Below are positions 11,293 to 24,447 of a stretch of 64,000 nt of DNA, piece after piece (positions within the stretch are counted from its first letter, which is position 1; each line of letters begins with the position of its first letter). The translations under genes were made by a program, and so were the position numbers. Below the pieces are notes generated by a model that did not search any database, was not told where the DNA came from, and was given only the letters and a program-made list of their open reading frames with translations. The DNA is from Bursaphelenchus xylophilus (lineage: Eukaryota > Nematoda > Chromadorea > Rhabditida > Aphelenchoididae): NCBI GenBank assembly GCA_904066235.2, contig CAJFCV020000003.1:8680001-8744000 (forward strand). Reading direction: 5' to 3'.

Positions 11293-14200
11293 CTGAAAAG
11301 TGAAAGCAATTATAAAATTTTTATTTCAGCGAAACTGATCGTATTTTACAAAAAAAAATATTGTGACAGGAGTAATGTAATGGCCATGGTACAAAGTTGC
11401 AAGTAGAACAAAATGAGCTGAAAACAGAGTTCAAAAGAAAGGCTACTCTCCTTCCAGGTGTTTTGTCGTGGGAAAACTTCGAAATGCCCATTGGAAACTT
11501 TTTGTGGGATAAAAGAAAGGGAATGAAAGATTAGACTTCTTTATTAAACTGGCGACCATACTGACTTCCAAATGAAAGAAAACGGCTTAACAAAATAAGT
11601 CTTTTCACAGTAACAAGTTATATGGTGCTCTTGAATTGTCATTAACGTCCGACAGAGAGGTGATTTTATCCAAAAAAAAGAAATTTTCTTGCGCAATAAG
11701 AAAGATTTTCATGAAGTTACAAACACCTTGAATAACATAGTATACCGGCCCATAATCTACGATTTCTTGTCGGTAACTTAACACATATAACCGCCAAAAG
11801 GCAACTTTGCCTTACACTTGCCATCAACTACCCTATAAATCCAAAAATTCCGCAAACACCGTAAATTAATAAAAATCTTGCCCGCTTTTCAATAAAATCA
11901 TCATCAACTCATTCCTAATCAAAATCGAAGCAAACCGAAATGGCCACATGGCGGCGTCCAAAAGCCCAAGTTCGCGGCCCAACACGAAACTCTTCATCGT
12001 AACAATGCGGGCGCATCCTCGAACAATAAAAGAATGGGATGGCCATAAAATGCGGAAGAAAAATGTCATCTCGTCGTACCGTAGCCCACGGCGATTACTT
12101 TATATACCTTTAGAGGAGGGCAAATTTTTGTGTCCTTTTGTTTTTTTGGGGCGGCTCGAGGAGTTTCGGCCCCGAAGAAGGATGGAAAATGTTCTTAAGT
12201 GGCCCTCTTTTTTACATCGCGGATGTAAAGGACATGGGGCTTGGGAATATGACAGTTCGCGGGGTAATGAAGACAAAACTTGGCTCGCTGTCGATGAGCT
12301 GTAGAAAAAGGGATCCTGAAGAAAGGGTGGGGTGAGGGGGGATTAATGGGAATAAAGAATGATGTTTGACCAAAAGTTTGATTATATTATTATGATCAGG
12401 AAAGTTTGTGGATCAAAAGGAGAGTTCATTTTTTTAATGAGGTATTTTTGGTCAAGGCCACTCGCTGCGCAGTAAAAGTTTTCTATCGCCAAGGAAAACC
12501 TGAATCTTCCTACTTGAATTACTGACCGTACTTTCAGTGACCTATGACTGCTATCAGAGGTGTGACAAAGACAGATTTTTTAGATTTTTGCAAGATGCTG
12601 ATGGATAATATAAAAAAAGACTTTAAAAAAATTAGATGCAAGTAAAAAGGATACTCCTAGTTTACAAGTAATAAATACAACGTTAATTTCAATCTTTGAC
12701 CTTCTCGAGGTCTCAAGAGCCTCTTGAAACAGAATGCCAAAACCGGCGGAAATTTAAATTTTGAATTTTAACAATGATTTTTTTGAAGTCCAAGCGGAAA
12801 GTAAACCTAAAAATTTCGTATGTTTAAGGCTTTACAGTACTTTTTTCGAGGTAAGCGATTTGTTACAATATTAATCATAATAAAAAAACATGTTGACTGC
12901 TCGCTAGCGCTGAAGCCGGCTTTTTCCTCCGTTACGCTCTGAGTGTTAAGTGCAAAAACAAACGCAACACGCCTTTGTTTACTGTATTTTCGACTATTTT
13001 TTCTAACTTGTTTTTTTAAGAGCAGGAAATAAACTAATTTACTATAGCCACAATATCATACTTTTTATAACAATTGTCCAATGACAAAGTGTAACTTCGA
13101 TGGCCAAAGAATGGAAAATAGGTCCTAAAAAGGGAAAGCAAGCAGTCCCTAACCAAGTTTGCATGCAATTTGGGGCATTACTTTCTAAAAACTACTTAAA
13201 AATGTAATCCCCCCTTCTAATCCAATAATTGTCGCGTACGAATGTACAAAGCAATGAGCATTGTCTATGGTCTATGACATAATCACTTTCAAAGTATCAA
13301 AAACATTAAAAAAACTTATTCTATTATTCTATCTACTTCTGGCTTTATTAATTAAAAAAGGTGTATTTGGTATAACTAACACGCCAGGTGTCCACAAAAG
13401 TTTTCCAAACAAATACACGGCTTTCTGTCATCTGTATCTACAAATATCGAGAAGTCGTTGCATCTCGGCAGAATAAAGAAGTACGTGCTTCCATACAGAG
13501 AAAAATTTTAATAGCGCCAATTTTCACACTTCTCCGGGGAGATTAGAGGCCAATAAAAACTTATATACGACAAACGACAAATTTAACGAACGATCCGTTT
13601 TTCATGACAACCCAATTTTCGAAACTTTTCAACGTATAACCCTGAACGCCGTATATCCACAGCTGTTCTGCCCACCAACTTACACTTTGTTCTTCCCACC
13701 GAACTTTCTCACATTTTCTCCCCGACTTCTGAATTGAGGCAAATTATGTTTAGCCACCTTATTATGGGACGGGGTTTATTCAACTCCCTGTTTTTTCGTC
13801 TTTTCCCTTTTTTCTCCAAACAATTTCTCGCCGGATTTGGCCGAATGGCTGCTGCCTTCGGAGCCTGGCCAAACTTTTTTCATGCACATTACTGCGGTTC
13901 CCACGAAAAAAAGTGAAGTTCGGAGATAAAGCGACTTCCGAAATTGGCCGGAGCGTCTTCAGGCCGCGGAAAGCCCTCAGGGCATTACCCGGTTTTGTTT
14001 TCTGGGCCGAGCGATTTAGGGTAATTTCGATGGAGTATGGGGAAATTACTAAACTTTATCTTGAAGTGACAGCTCTATAGAAAAGTTAAAATCTTCAGTG
14101 ATGTGCGGCGGATAGACCTTTTGGAAGTCTCGAATAACGGGCAAGTATAGATCGTAAGATCTCAATGGTCTTTGCAAAGATTTAGTTTAAAAAACATGAT

Positions 14201-15617
14201 TTAGAACGCTGTATTAACTTCCAATTAAAACACATATTATATCCTCCAAAATCAAGCTTATTTTGACTGGACCCCAGACTAAAGACATAAACAATACCTC
14301 CAGAACCATCACAAAGGCCCTTTCTTCGAACCTTCAAGCACTTTGCAAGTGTTATCTGATGAACCAAGTGATAAGCACAGGAGGTAGGAAAACAGGAAGA
14401 AAAGTATAAAAAACAAAGCAGACAGAAAAAATAAGGTAATAAATTAAGAGAGTGAGACAAGATTATATTGTTTTGGGTAAAAAGGTCAAAACAAAGCCAC
14501 GTTTGAGGGAATTTGGCCAATTGTTGGCCCAAAGAAAGCAGGAATCTCAAAACTTGGGCAAAAGGTGCGACATTGAAATCGATGTCGCAAGAGAAGAGGG
14601 CTCATAAAAACAGAGAAAATTGCAATTTCCAATTCCGCGGAACTCAAATCCTCGCTTTAATTCAAATTCTCCATTTCAACGAAAAAACGTTGAGTAAATT
14701 GGCCCAAAAACGGACAAAATTAATGAGAGAATTAGGCCGAAAAAACAAGATACGGGTGGAATTATTGAATAAAATTTGGCCATTAGCCTTATAACCGAGA
14801 GCCGCTTTAATTCGATTAAAAATTCAATAATCTCAAAAATGGGCCCACCATTCGGCAAGAAAAACAAAGCGAACACTTTTGTAAACTATGCCAATAATAA
14901 AGTTTTTTTTCAGTCCGTTGCCTACGCCTTTGATATCTTTCCATTGGTTCGAAATACATACGATAAGACATTGAAAGTATGAAACAAGCCATCTGGTTGT
15001 CATAATCAACAAAAACATGGCATCTTGATAGCAGAATTCAAAAGTTAATGGCCCTGTTTGAGCTGGAGAGAAGCATAAAACATATTGGATATAAGATTTG
15101 ATCCAATCTATTGGCCGCTCTTTCGCTGGGAGGGGCGGCCAGGTGCTTAAGAAAGAAGAAGAGGGGTCTTGGGACGTTTGATCGTTTATTTTTGTTGAGA
15201 GTACGTCTGCTTTTCGACGTCAGAGAATTGGAACAGACAGGATGATTGCAACTTGAGACTAGTAATCAGAGGCATTACAGGAATGCAGTAAAATGGAAGG
15301 AAGTCAAAGGTAATAGATATTGACCGCCACAAAGAACGGAGCAAAGGTCGGGATGGGAGATCAGGGGGTTTTAGGGTCTTATACAGCCATGCATTTCGAT
15401 CAGTGTAAGTGAGATATTAGGGCTAGGAATGTATAAGTGATCAGATTTTTATTCAACATGCAAGAAAAATTCAACATGAAAAAATTAGGTTATTTGGTAA
15501 CTCCTGAAAATTTTAACTTGAAAATCCAAATCCTGCAGTCAAGATTTTCAAGGACCTTCACAGAATAAATCATAGAGTGGGAAGAGACGCACTTAGAAAA
15601 AACATTTTTTTGGCCTG
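11293..15617. other. Gene-poor region of 4.3 kb
   Basis: No exon chain could be built on either strand. Some stretches (about 11940-12330, 13640-14000 and 14500-14720) have higher GC and open frames up to 118 codons, but without splice support or recognisable motifs. The region is upstream of the TTLL gene and may hold its distal promoter, or exons of an unrecognised gene. Confidence 0.4.
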
Positions 15618-16517
15618 ACAAGGGATCGGCAAAACCGCGCATCCTGGTTTTTTCTTGAAACATACACCATTTGAAAGACCGTAAAAAACTGGTCTAGGAT
15701 CACCTTTTATTAGCTGCTATTTTTGCTTTACGCCCTAGCTAGCGAGAATTTTAAAAAAATTCCTAGTTGGATTTCACGACTCTTTGCTTCTGAGAGGCTA
15801 AAGAGATTGAAGAATTACTTTTCATATGTCTAATACGTACCTATGGCGTCCAACGCTTCATCCTATGCCGAAAAATACATACTTTTTTCCGACCTTCAGA
15901 TACCCAAGTCGATGTTCACAATGTGTGATCACGCGATCTTTTAGGTCCTGTAACCCAATGCAAAATAGCAGGTAGAAAACACACAATTCGTTTTCAGGCT
16001 CAATTTTAACGAACTTTTTGTTACCTGGCTTTACTCTTAAAAATTTGGAAGCCGTTGAAAGTTTCAGCCATAGACGGTACCCACTTCAAGGGCAAGGACT
16101 ACAAATTCGAAAGAATAAAAAAAAATCTCGGTTTTTTCTTAAAAAACGGATCCCATTTAACCACAAACATCTATACGATGTTTGTGGCACTACTTCCAGA
16201 CCTTATTTGGTTTGTAACATTGAAAAAATAAAGAAAAATCAAAAGGGGTTTCGAACCCGGTCCGCAGGTCCGCCTCGTTCAGCGCCTTACCCCACTAGGC
16301 CACGGAAGCACTGCTGCGCTGTGCTTTGGAAATCGTTCGGATTTGTTTCCTCGGAAAAAGGGTGAGATAAGCCTAGAACAAAAGAGTGATCGCTAGCCAA
16401 GTCGTAGAGCAAAAATAGCAGCTAATAAAATGTGGTCCTAGACCAGTTTTTTACGCTCTTTCAAATGGTGTATGTTTCAAGAAAAAACCAGGATGCGCGG
16501 TTTTGCCGATCCCTTGT
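15618..16517. mobile_element. Foldback element 3 (900 bp) with a tRNA-like module
   Basis: Ends are ACAAGGGATCGGC and GCCGATCCCTTGT. About 130 bp at each end pair well (for example TTTCTTGAAACATACACC on the left with its complement near 16475). The interior holds a small perfect hairpin (ccacaaacatc/gatgtttgtgg near 16160-16185) and a tRNA-like sequence on the minus strand. No clear target duplication. Its ends differ from foldbacks 1 and 2, so it is a separate family. Confidence 0.75.
16243..16310 (-). other. tRNA-like sequence in foldback 3
   Basis: On the minus strand: A-box-like TGGCCTAGTGG and a perfect B box GGTTCGAAACC about 40 bp later. Anticodon and acceptor stems are poor, so a functional tRNA is unlikely. 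Only one copy exists, on the right side of the element. Confidence 0.6.
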
Positions 16518-18294
16518 GAGAACTCTCAGCGGAATCTTGAAAACGCGTTGTAAAAAAAAGCTTGGAGGATCAACATGTTTCACACCCGTATCCTTGGTGC
16601 ATTGATTATCTGATGGCCATGAATTCTTAACAAGGTAAAATCAAGACCTTCTAAAGCACGAGCTAACTTTTTCATAAGCTTTGGAAGACATTGAATTTAA
16701 CAGAATTCATGCCAATTTTTATACAAGTTGGCCAGTATTAAAGTAAACTAAACGGAACAAAAATGAACCAAAAAATAAGCTCTATGCAGATTTATTACTC
16801 AAAGCCGTCAAATTTTAAAAATAAGGCTCACACTTACCAAACACATCTCCAACACTTACTCCAATCCAATGTTACAACCAATCTCAAGTAAATCCCGCCG
16901 GTAACCCAAATTATTCATCCGATACTCGGCCTTGTCCTGTTTTTTGTCCAGAAAAACAAAGATTAGCCGAAGGTTTTTTCTCTCATCAAATCTATGTACT
17001 TGTTTTGTTTGTCACCTCAATTCAAATGGCCTTGGAGAGCGTTGAAAAGTGCCCGAGAAAAAAAGCAATCTTGACATTCGAAATCGGTCCAATGCTTTGA
17101 AGGATGACATAAAAACTTAATATTACGAGATGTTTTGAAAAACAAGACCACGTAAAGCCTGTTCGGGAAATGCTGAAAGCGTGATAATTTGAGGCTTATG
17201 AAATTTGGAGCAAGTTACGATTCGAATTTCAAGGGCATGCCGAATATTTACCTCGGCGTTTAGGGCAACAACCAAGATGTTAAGGTCAAAAAAACGCAAA
17301 AAATCGCTTTTTTCAATGTAAAGTCAGTAAAGTAATGTCTAAAGTGCCTTTTTTGCCTTTGCATTTTCCTTTCTCTTTCGACCGCTGAATATTTCACACA
17401 TACGTCGAGCAAAAATCTGTGAGCTTATCGTAGGGTGATACAACATACAGTAGTTTCATTAAGTTTTTGAAACTTCCTTTCAGATGTTCTCTTCTCGATC
17501 ATTTCTCATCTTCTTGACTTCTTGTTCATGCCCTTGAAACAAGCTCATCTTTATTATATCCTCCATGCCCATTTCAAAGCCTCTTGAACCACCCACGATG
17601 AGTTCCGGCTTTTGTAATTTGGAAATTCTCCTTAAAAACCTTCTTGGGAGCAAGATCATCAAACGCATCTTTTTGTGTGCCGAAAATTAAATGATCCATT
17701 TTCGGAAACGAGATCAAACAAAAAACTTTTTTGTATATAACGCCGGAAGGATCGGTGCGCTTTTCACTCTGCCCTCGGGCGAAATAATGGGAGGCAAATC
17801 GGTAGTCGGGTGGAAAAAATTTTGTTCCCAACAGGTAATTTTTGTACTTTTTCCGGATGACTTTTTGGGGATAAGTAATGTCGTAAATGGAGTTTTAAGT
17901 TTTGGGGTTTTTGTGGAAGAAATTTTTGTAAAATATGTGTGGTGGATGGTGGGTATCAACATAATACTTATCATTGTGAACGTCTGAAAGGCAAATTCAG
18001 CATAGAATTAAAAATATTTTTGGAGGAAACGAATATGTCGAAAAATTTTCACGGCAAAAATTTGCAAAAAAAATTTCCTTTCATTTCCTCTAGAATCCGT
18101 TATTTCCATTACGATTTTTGTAAAGATTGTCTTACATTTATGGCCGAACAGAATAAATTTTGTTTAATTTCGTATTCTTCAATAGTATGATAAAAAATTT
18201 ACTCACTTGTCATGCTCAAAGCATTTGTAAAATACGCGATTTCTGTTCTTCTGGTTACACGGTTAAAAAAATCTCAACTTCAAAATTCAGCGCC
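16518..18294. other. Intergenic region with no supported gene
   Basis: AT-rich. Minus-strand frames at 17480-17831 and a plus frame at 17691-17987 overlap each other and lack motifs or clear splice partners. The last part is the promoter of the secreted Cys-rich gene at 18295. Confidence 0.4.
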
Positions 18295-19354
18295 ATGCGT
18301 TTCCTCCTGCCATTCCTCGGCCTCCCCATGTGCTTTTCCCAGCTCTCTTCAATGTTCGGCAATCCAATTCAAGCAGATAATTGTGCTGAATGGACAACCT
18401 GGGGCCCGTGTATTTGGCTGAAGGGCTCTCCGCGTTGGAACCGGCCGTATTTCGACCAGCTGCTGCCTGGTCGCACTGGTTGTCGACAACACGTCTTCTT
18501 CAAACTGTTGCATGATCGATGGGGAGTTGTAAGTAATATACGCAGAGTAAAAAGTTTAATTTTAAACGCTCATAGGGAAAGAGCGTGAGGAAATTTCGGA
18601 AAATAAAGCCAACCAAGCAATCTAGCAATGGTTTGAATTTGAAGCAACTTTTTTTATAGAATTTTGCATTCTAAAGATTTTTGGTTTCCTTCAAGACTGT
18701 AGAGGCTATTGAAATTTTCTTTTTTATACAGTTTTTTTGAATCTTTGCAGGCTTTTACTAACTTTTACAACTACCTCCGAGAAGTGACTGTCAGTGAAAA
18801 TCAATGTGGAGAATGCTCGTATCAGCAAAGCTGCGGCCGGCAATGTCATCGGCGGTAAGTGAACTTCTAGGTTCTATCATGACTTATCCAGAACAGCTTT
18901 TTCTTTAGATACCTAACGGTGGATGATGACTGTTTCCTGTATTCTGCTTATCTGAACTTTCCTTTTTCTTTTCTAATCTACTTTTTCAGGGGAAATGTAA
19001 ACTCAATCAATCCATTATTTGTTGCTGAACGTCGATGTGAAGGCGTGGATCAATCAATGGCTTGTGAATCCAAACAAGTCAAAGGGACCTGCAGATTATG
19101 GCCAAACGATGACATCCAATTGCCCAATGTCACTCAGTCCATGAATGATATTATTCATGGCCTTGATTTTTTGAGTTGTGTGCCGGAAATCAGGTAAAAA
19201 TTTTTTGCGTATTTACGGTATAATCAAAGTCCTCTCAAAATTCCAAACTTTCTTTTTCAGAGGCTCCGAAACATTGTGTAGATGCTGCTGTCATCCATTC
19301 ACACCAAACCCGCTGACGTTCCGATGCGAATTGAAACCTCAATTTTTGGGTTAA
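18295..19354 (+). CDS. Secreted cysteine-rich protein with a TSP1-like start
   Basis: Four exons (18295-18528, 18751-18854, 18990-19193, 19261-19354) join in phase for 211 residues. The first 16 residues ([16 protein letters not shown]) are a signal peptide. [10 protein letters not shown] shortly after it matches the W-x-x-W-x-x-C core of thrombospondin type 1 repeats, though the rest of a TSP1 domain is not obvious. More cysteines follow in pairs ([29 protein letters not shown]). The protein is probably disulfide-rich and extracellular. The tag ttcag ends at 18290, four bases before the ATG, consistent with a spliced-leader acceptor. I do not recognise a named family. Confidence 0.8.
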
Positions 19355-21261
19355 AATACGGTTACGGAAACTGCATATAACATTGGTAACATGTTTCGAT
19401 TTCAATACATATTACCCCTGGTTCTGTAATAAACGTTAAACTTCATAACACTGCACTGCAACCTGAACTTTTTTGGCCGCCGATGGAAATAATAAAAAGA
19501 CGTTACGATAGTCTTGAGACTTCCTTTTTGTCTTCATTCGGTGTTCAATAAATCTACATACTTTCAAAGATGCAACCCATAGTAAAATTTGAAGTACGAA
19601 GTCCTAGAATCCCAATTTGAAACAAATCTATGAAGCGGTTTTGCTAAAATCTGTGAGAACGAAAGTTCTCGAAATTCAATCCTTCTTCTGCGTTGATTAG
19701 CATCGCTCCAAATTTTCGAGGTAATTCGCCGCTTGTTCCTTTTTCATCGGCAAATTTCGAGACAATTTGAGATCTTTATCAAAACTAATCCACCTCAAAA
19801 TACGCCAAATGACCTCTAATTTTGATGCCTTTGATTTCAAATTTTTATTAAAACCTTCAGAAAATCTACAAAGCCTCTGTACTATGCACATACGACAATA
19901 TGTCCAAGTTGTGATACGATAAGCCTTCTCCCGTCAACTTATCATATAAAATAAAATCCAATACTCGGATGTCATGGTCAATAACAATCTTGCATGGCTC
20001 TTTTCTCGGAGCCATTTTTCATGGGCAGCCTTTCGGCTCTTTGTGGTCATTTTTAAACGAATTTCCTTTGGTCATCAACATGTCTTTTCCGCATTTTTTT
20101 TTCATTTCCAAATTGGGTTTCGAAATGGGATTCTGGAGTAGGAGATTGGGAAACCCGAATAAATACTGGTTAATCGTCATGAATGAACTGTATTTTACTA
20201 GGACAATTTTTTCGAAAGAGCTTTCTTATCTCTAATTTTTTCTTTTGCATAGTGCGATATGTTTCAGTTCCGCACAGTGCAGTTTTGATGTCTTTTTCCG
20301 CACCGTACAATCAAAAAAGAAAAAATTTTTTTTGCACAGTGCAAAGAAATTCTTTGTCGTACGAATGTCTATGAAACAAAAAATTTTCGAAGCTTTCATT
20401 TTTTATATCACCTTTCCGTAGCAAAATTTAATCGCCCTATGCAAGAAAAAAATTATTTTGTTGCGCTGTGCAAAACATCTCTCAATTCTATGCACTATGC
20501 GTAAGCTCTGTCCTCCAAACAAAATTACCATTCCCCAGCGGGTACCACGTCCTTTTTCTGGGGCGGAGTTTCACTCAACGAAAGACATTTTTCTTGTCGA
20601 GAGTCTCGCCGAGCCTCGCAGTAAAATGCCCTGCGGGCTGGGAGAGAAAACACTCGATTCCGGCTGTATTCGGGTGCCGGTTTCAATTTGGGAGATGACT
20701 TTTTCTTAAGGGGAGTTGGTCAAAGCTTGGTGGGAACTTACTTTTAAAGTTTGTTTTGACTAAAATACGGCTCTTTTCAAAGAGTTTGATTTTTTTTTTC
20801 TTTGCACTGTGCAAACTTTTTTTTTGATTTTTTGCACTGTGCGGTAAAAATTTTTAATGTTTCGCGCAATGCAGAATTTTAAAAATTTTTCAAAATTTTA
20901 TGAAACATTCTACTACAAGAAAGGGATCTTTTATAACGCCAACTTCCGTTCTAAAAATACTTTTTTAGACCCTGCTTGATAGAGTTCAACTGGATACTAA
21001 CTCCATTTTCGAGTACTCGGTTTTTATTTTATTTCCATTCAAAACGTTTTGGGTGTTGGAAGTATTAGATTGTCCCATGAAAATTCCAACAGAGCGTTAA
21101 GGCCAACTGATGCGTGTTTACGGCACCAGTTGCATATTATATTTGATGATTTTTGGTGTCAAGTTCAGAAGAAAAATGTGATTGGTTATCGATTATTTCG
21201 TGGCATAAAAACAATGTCACCGTTGCTTATAAATTAATTTTCACCACAGTTCTTTCAGAAA
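19355..21261. other. Intergenic region with a palindrome cluster
   Basis: 1.9 kb between two plus-strand genes. A minus-strand frame at 19697-19891 (KASKLEVIWRILRW...) has balanced composition and could be an orphan exon, but has no splice partner. The 20.2-20.9 kb part is the palindrome cluster listed separately. Confidence 0.4.
20245..20875. repeat. Cluster of degenerate GCAC(A/T)GTGC palindromes around a GC-rich core
   Basis: About ten copies of a short near-palindrome (TTGCACAGTGCAAA, TTGCACTGTGCAAA, CCGCACAGTGCAG, TTGCATAGTGCG and others) occupy two blocks, 20245-20500 and 20800-20875. They flank roughly 200 bp of GC-richer DNA. Could be an inverted-repeat element with short-period arms or a set of protein-binding sites. 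Confidence 0.55.
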
Positions 21262-23409
21262 ATGTCCACCGCTCCAGTTGAACGAGCCCCAGCGCCTGCT
21301 CCCGCTCCTCAAGCCAATGGCGACGTCGCTGCTTCCCCTGTAAGTTCAATTGTTTACAGTGATCCATGAAAGCAAAGTTTTGTGAAACTATGTATAATAA
21401 TTGAATAGAAAAAAGGAATTTTTTGATAGAAGTGCATGTTAAGGAATTAGCAATTTAAAGGGGTCTTACAAGGGTTTTTTATGACCAATTCTCTTCTATA
21501 ATATTATAAAACAGCTGGCTATGGGCATATCACTTTTTTATATCGCGTTACACGGCCTTCATTGTCGCATTTAAAAAAATGCTTAACACGATTGCCGAAC
21601 CAAGAAATTTTGTTCATAAAATTTTCGCACTCCTTTCCATTATGCTTTTTGAAAAAAGGTTGAGTTAAACCAACTTTTATCAAGCAAATTACCCTCCAAA
21701 GATGCCGGATAATCCCACAAACTCCTTTTCATTAGACCATCAAAGTTTTTAGTCTAGTCCTGAAATTTTCCGCTCACTTAGCGCCCCGGAACAAAACGGC
21801 CGATAATCGGAGCCGAAAAGAGAGCGCAGCGGGATATTTGACCCGCCCTCCGGCTGCGCTAAGTTGGTTATAGGCGTTTTGTGGCCCAAAACTTTCGCGG
21901 GGTGCTTCTTGATTTTGTCTTGGGCGCTTTTCCATGGCCATGGATTACGGAGATAAGTTTTTGGGAGCGAGCAAGGTAAGACGGGGGCTAGGTGATGAAG
22001 TTAGGAATTCAGTAAGGTTTTAGCCGTTCAATTTTTTTATTTTACCGTGTCAATATGTATTAGGGCACAACGTTTCAAAAATTGTTTTGATCTCTGTCAA
22101 AAAAAAAAAAAAATAAAAAGCAATGCTTACAATTCGTTTTGTACATATTTGGCTTGCCACGACCGTTATTACTAAACTGAAAAGTTTTCGTTAGACTGGG
22201 ATACATTGCATACGAAAATCGGCATTTTTGAAATGTGCAAGATTAATACTCCTCCAAATCAATCTTTTCCGCTCTTTCAAAATATTGGAGATGTAAAATA
22301 AAGCTTTTTTGTGGCCCTCCGGGGGTTTGCAATCTTGTTTTTGGAAACAACCCAAGAAATTCCGCGAAAATACATAAAAATTGCATTATTTTAGATTGGA
22401 TACATTGGAAAAGCAATGTTTCAAACACTGGCAACAATAAAAAAGCGGAAGTTTTGTAAAATACGTTGCGTCCTGAGGATTTCTAAAGATTTTGAAAAAT
22501 TCCAAAAATTTTTTAATTTTCTTTTTCGACCCGGATTACGTCCAAAGTCCTTTCTAATCCATTCTAAGGCTTTTAAAAAATCCCGCGCGCTTAATTAAGC
22601 CGCTTAAAAGGACTGAGTCAGCATTTCCTTGAGCATTGTCTTAGCGAGGAAATTAGAAGACTCACTTTGGACCATAGATTTGTCCAGCTGCTTAAAATTT
22701 AGAGCTTTTTAAGGAAAATTATCCGATTGAGCGATCCAATGCAAGGAAAGTAACTTGAAGTTTTGTTTGAAAATGATTTCTGATCTCTAGAACAAAAAAC
22801 ACCAAGAAAATGTCAAAAATCTTTAAAAATTAGTAATAATTAACATACTAATACAAAAATTTTAGATTTTTGAATATTAAGCCTAAAATCCGATTTCAGC
22901 GCCGCTGTGCTCCCAAAGTGAACACTCAGGAGCGACTTTTTGGCGGCGGCAACATTACTCCAAAGAACCAGAAAAAAGTCAGCGACACTTTCAAGTCGAC
23001 CATCTTTACTGACTCGGCCCCAACATCGCCTGCTCGTACTCCCAAAAAACAAGTGCCTGTGCTGAGTAAGTGTTTTGAATTTTCTTGTTTTTTAAGCAAT
23101 TTTATGTAGTATAATATTAAACCAAACGAGGATAAGAGGTTCTTTATTCAAGATTAGAATTTCCGAGACAAGTTTTAGCGTTGAAAAAATACCCAAATTT
23201 GATCCAAATATTCATAAGGCGCATGCCATATTTTTGGTTCACACTCTGGACAAATATGGCCAAAAAATTATGATTTTTTAGGAAGGAAATATTTGAAAGT
23301 CACTGTTTTTTCAAGAAAAAATCACATTTGTTAAAATGTCTGTGTTAATGTTTCAGCCCGCAACCCAATCACCGGCGAAGTCAAGGTCCCTGCCAAGGTA
23401 TCCATGTAA
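21262..23409 (+). CDS. Jupiter/HN1-like small protein
   Basis: Three exons (21262-21339, 22900-23065, 23357-23409) join in phase for 98 residues. The start lies one base after tttcagaa, suggesting spliced-leader addition. The N-terminus is Ala/Pro-rich ([13 protein letters not shown]). The middle has [12 protein letters not shown] and [10 protein letters not shown], which recall the LFG-x-TP-x-K...S-I-F core of Jupiter/HN1 (JPT) proteins. The C-terminus [11 protein letters not shown] recalls their RNP-x-G end. Jupiter proteins are intrinsically disordered and microtubule-associated in flies. The similarity is short and the assignment tentative. Intron 1 (1.56 kb) includes a GC-rich tract at about 21780-21960 and no other gene that I can see. 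Confidence 0.6.
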
Positions 23410-24447
23410 TAAACAATGCTCTACTTCCATCCGTCCAGCATTTACTTGAGAAACAAATTTACACTGGTATAATAACAACATGACATTCATCGGAACATCT
23501 TATACGAGAATTCCTGTCATTCCTATAAGTATTCGAATCCAAGTGCTTCTAATAAATCTTTTTGTAGTATGACATAAGATGTGATAGTTTTCACCATGCT
23601 ATTACCATCGTTTGTTACATCAACAAACCTCATTCCCTTTTCGATTAAGCCCTGAGGGAGATTAAACGAACGAGCGGTGTTATAGCAACATAACCTTGAA
23701 GGAGCAGGAAAACTGGCTTCGCCCCTGGAATTATTTCCCTCCAAGACGATCCCTGAGTCGGTCCGTGAAAACGTGTTTGTGGAGATCGCCAGCGAGGAGG
23801 GGGGATCAAACGAAAATTGGTGCGAAAAGCCAATTTCCTCGAATAGAATCGAAAACACACGACGGCGCCCATTTATTACTCAATCCGCGGGCGCTGAACG
23901 GCGAGCTGAAGCGCCGAGCGTTCAGCTTCTATCTGAATTTGCTTGTTGCAGATGTGTTTTGCAATATAGACAAGCGTGAGATTTTTTTTTGCCCTGCGGC
24001 TTCGTTGGAACTCTGTGAAATCGATCTGTGTTTCAAAAGATTGCCAAGCTCCGTTCTTTTTCAAATTTTGTCATCATTTTATGCTGTTGATAAATTTAAA
24101 CCCTGGAAAAATTTAACTCGTGGGTTGCAAGTTTCACAGGGTGACGCCATTTTTGACGTTACTTAATTTTTGAAGCGAAGCATCGCCCTTTGCCAAAATC
24201 CTTGCCAAAGCCCTCTCCGTCGGCTACTTTTCCCTCTGTAAATATAATACCATTTATCACTCGATTTCTCTAGTTTTATATTTCCGCGGATCCTCGATCT
24301 ATTTACCTCAAAACCTGTTTATCCCCAATCTCCTCGATGAATTCTTCCTTCATTTTCGAAAAGGTTATTCTTTGCCTCATTTTTCTCTTAAAATAGCTCG
24401 TATTTTATTGTTTATCTTTCCTCCAAAAAATCGAATTTTTCAGAGTC
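23410..24447. other. Intergenic region with unsupported open frames
   Basis: Overlapping frames run on both strands: 111 codons on minus (23523-23858) and 156 on plus (23696-24166). The minus frame has the more ordinary composition (GMRFVDVTNDGNSMVKTI) but no splice sites, signal peptide or known motif, so I leave it uncalled. Confidence 0.35.

Noticed and set aside
11948..12304. Plus-strand frame of 118 codons
   Set aside because: Arg-rich composition, no homology recognised, overlapping open frames on both strands, and no splice support.
23696..24166. Plus-strand frame of 156 codons
   Set aside because: Overlaps an equally open minus-strand frame; no motif, no splice sites and uneven composition.
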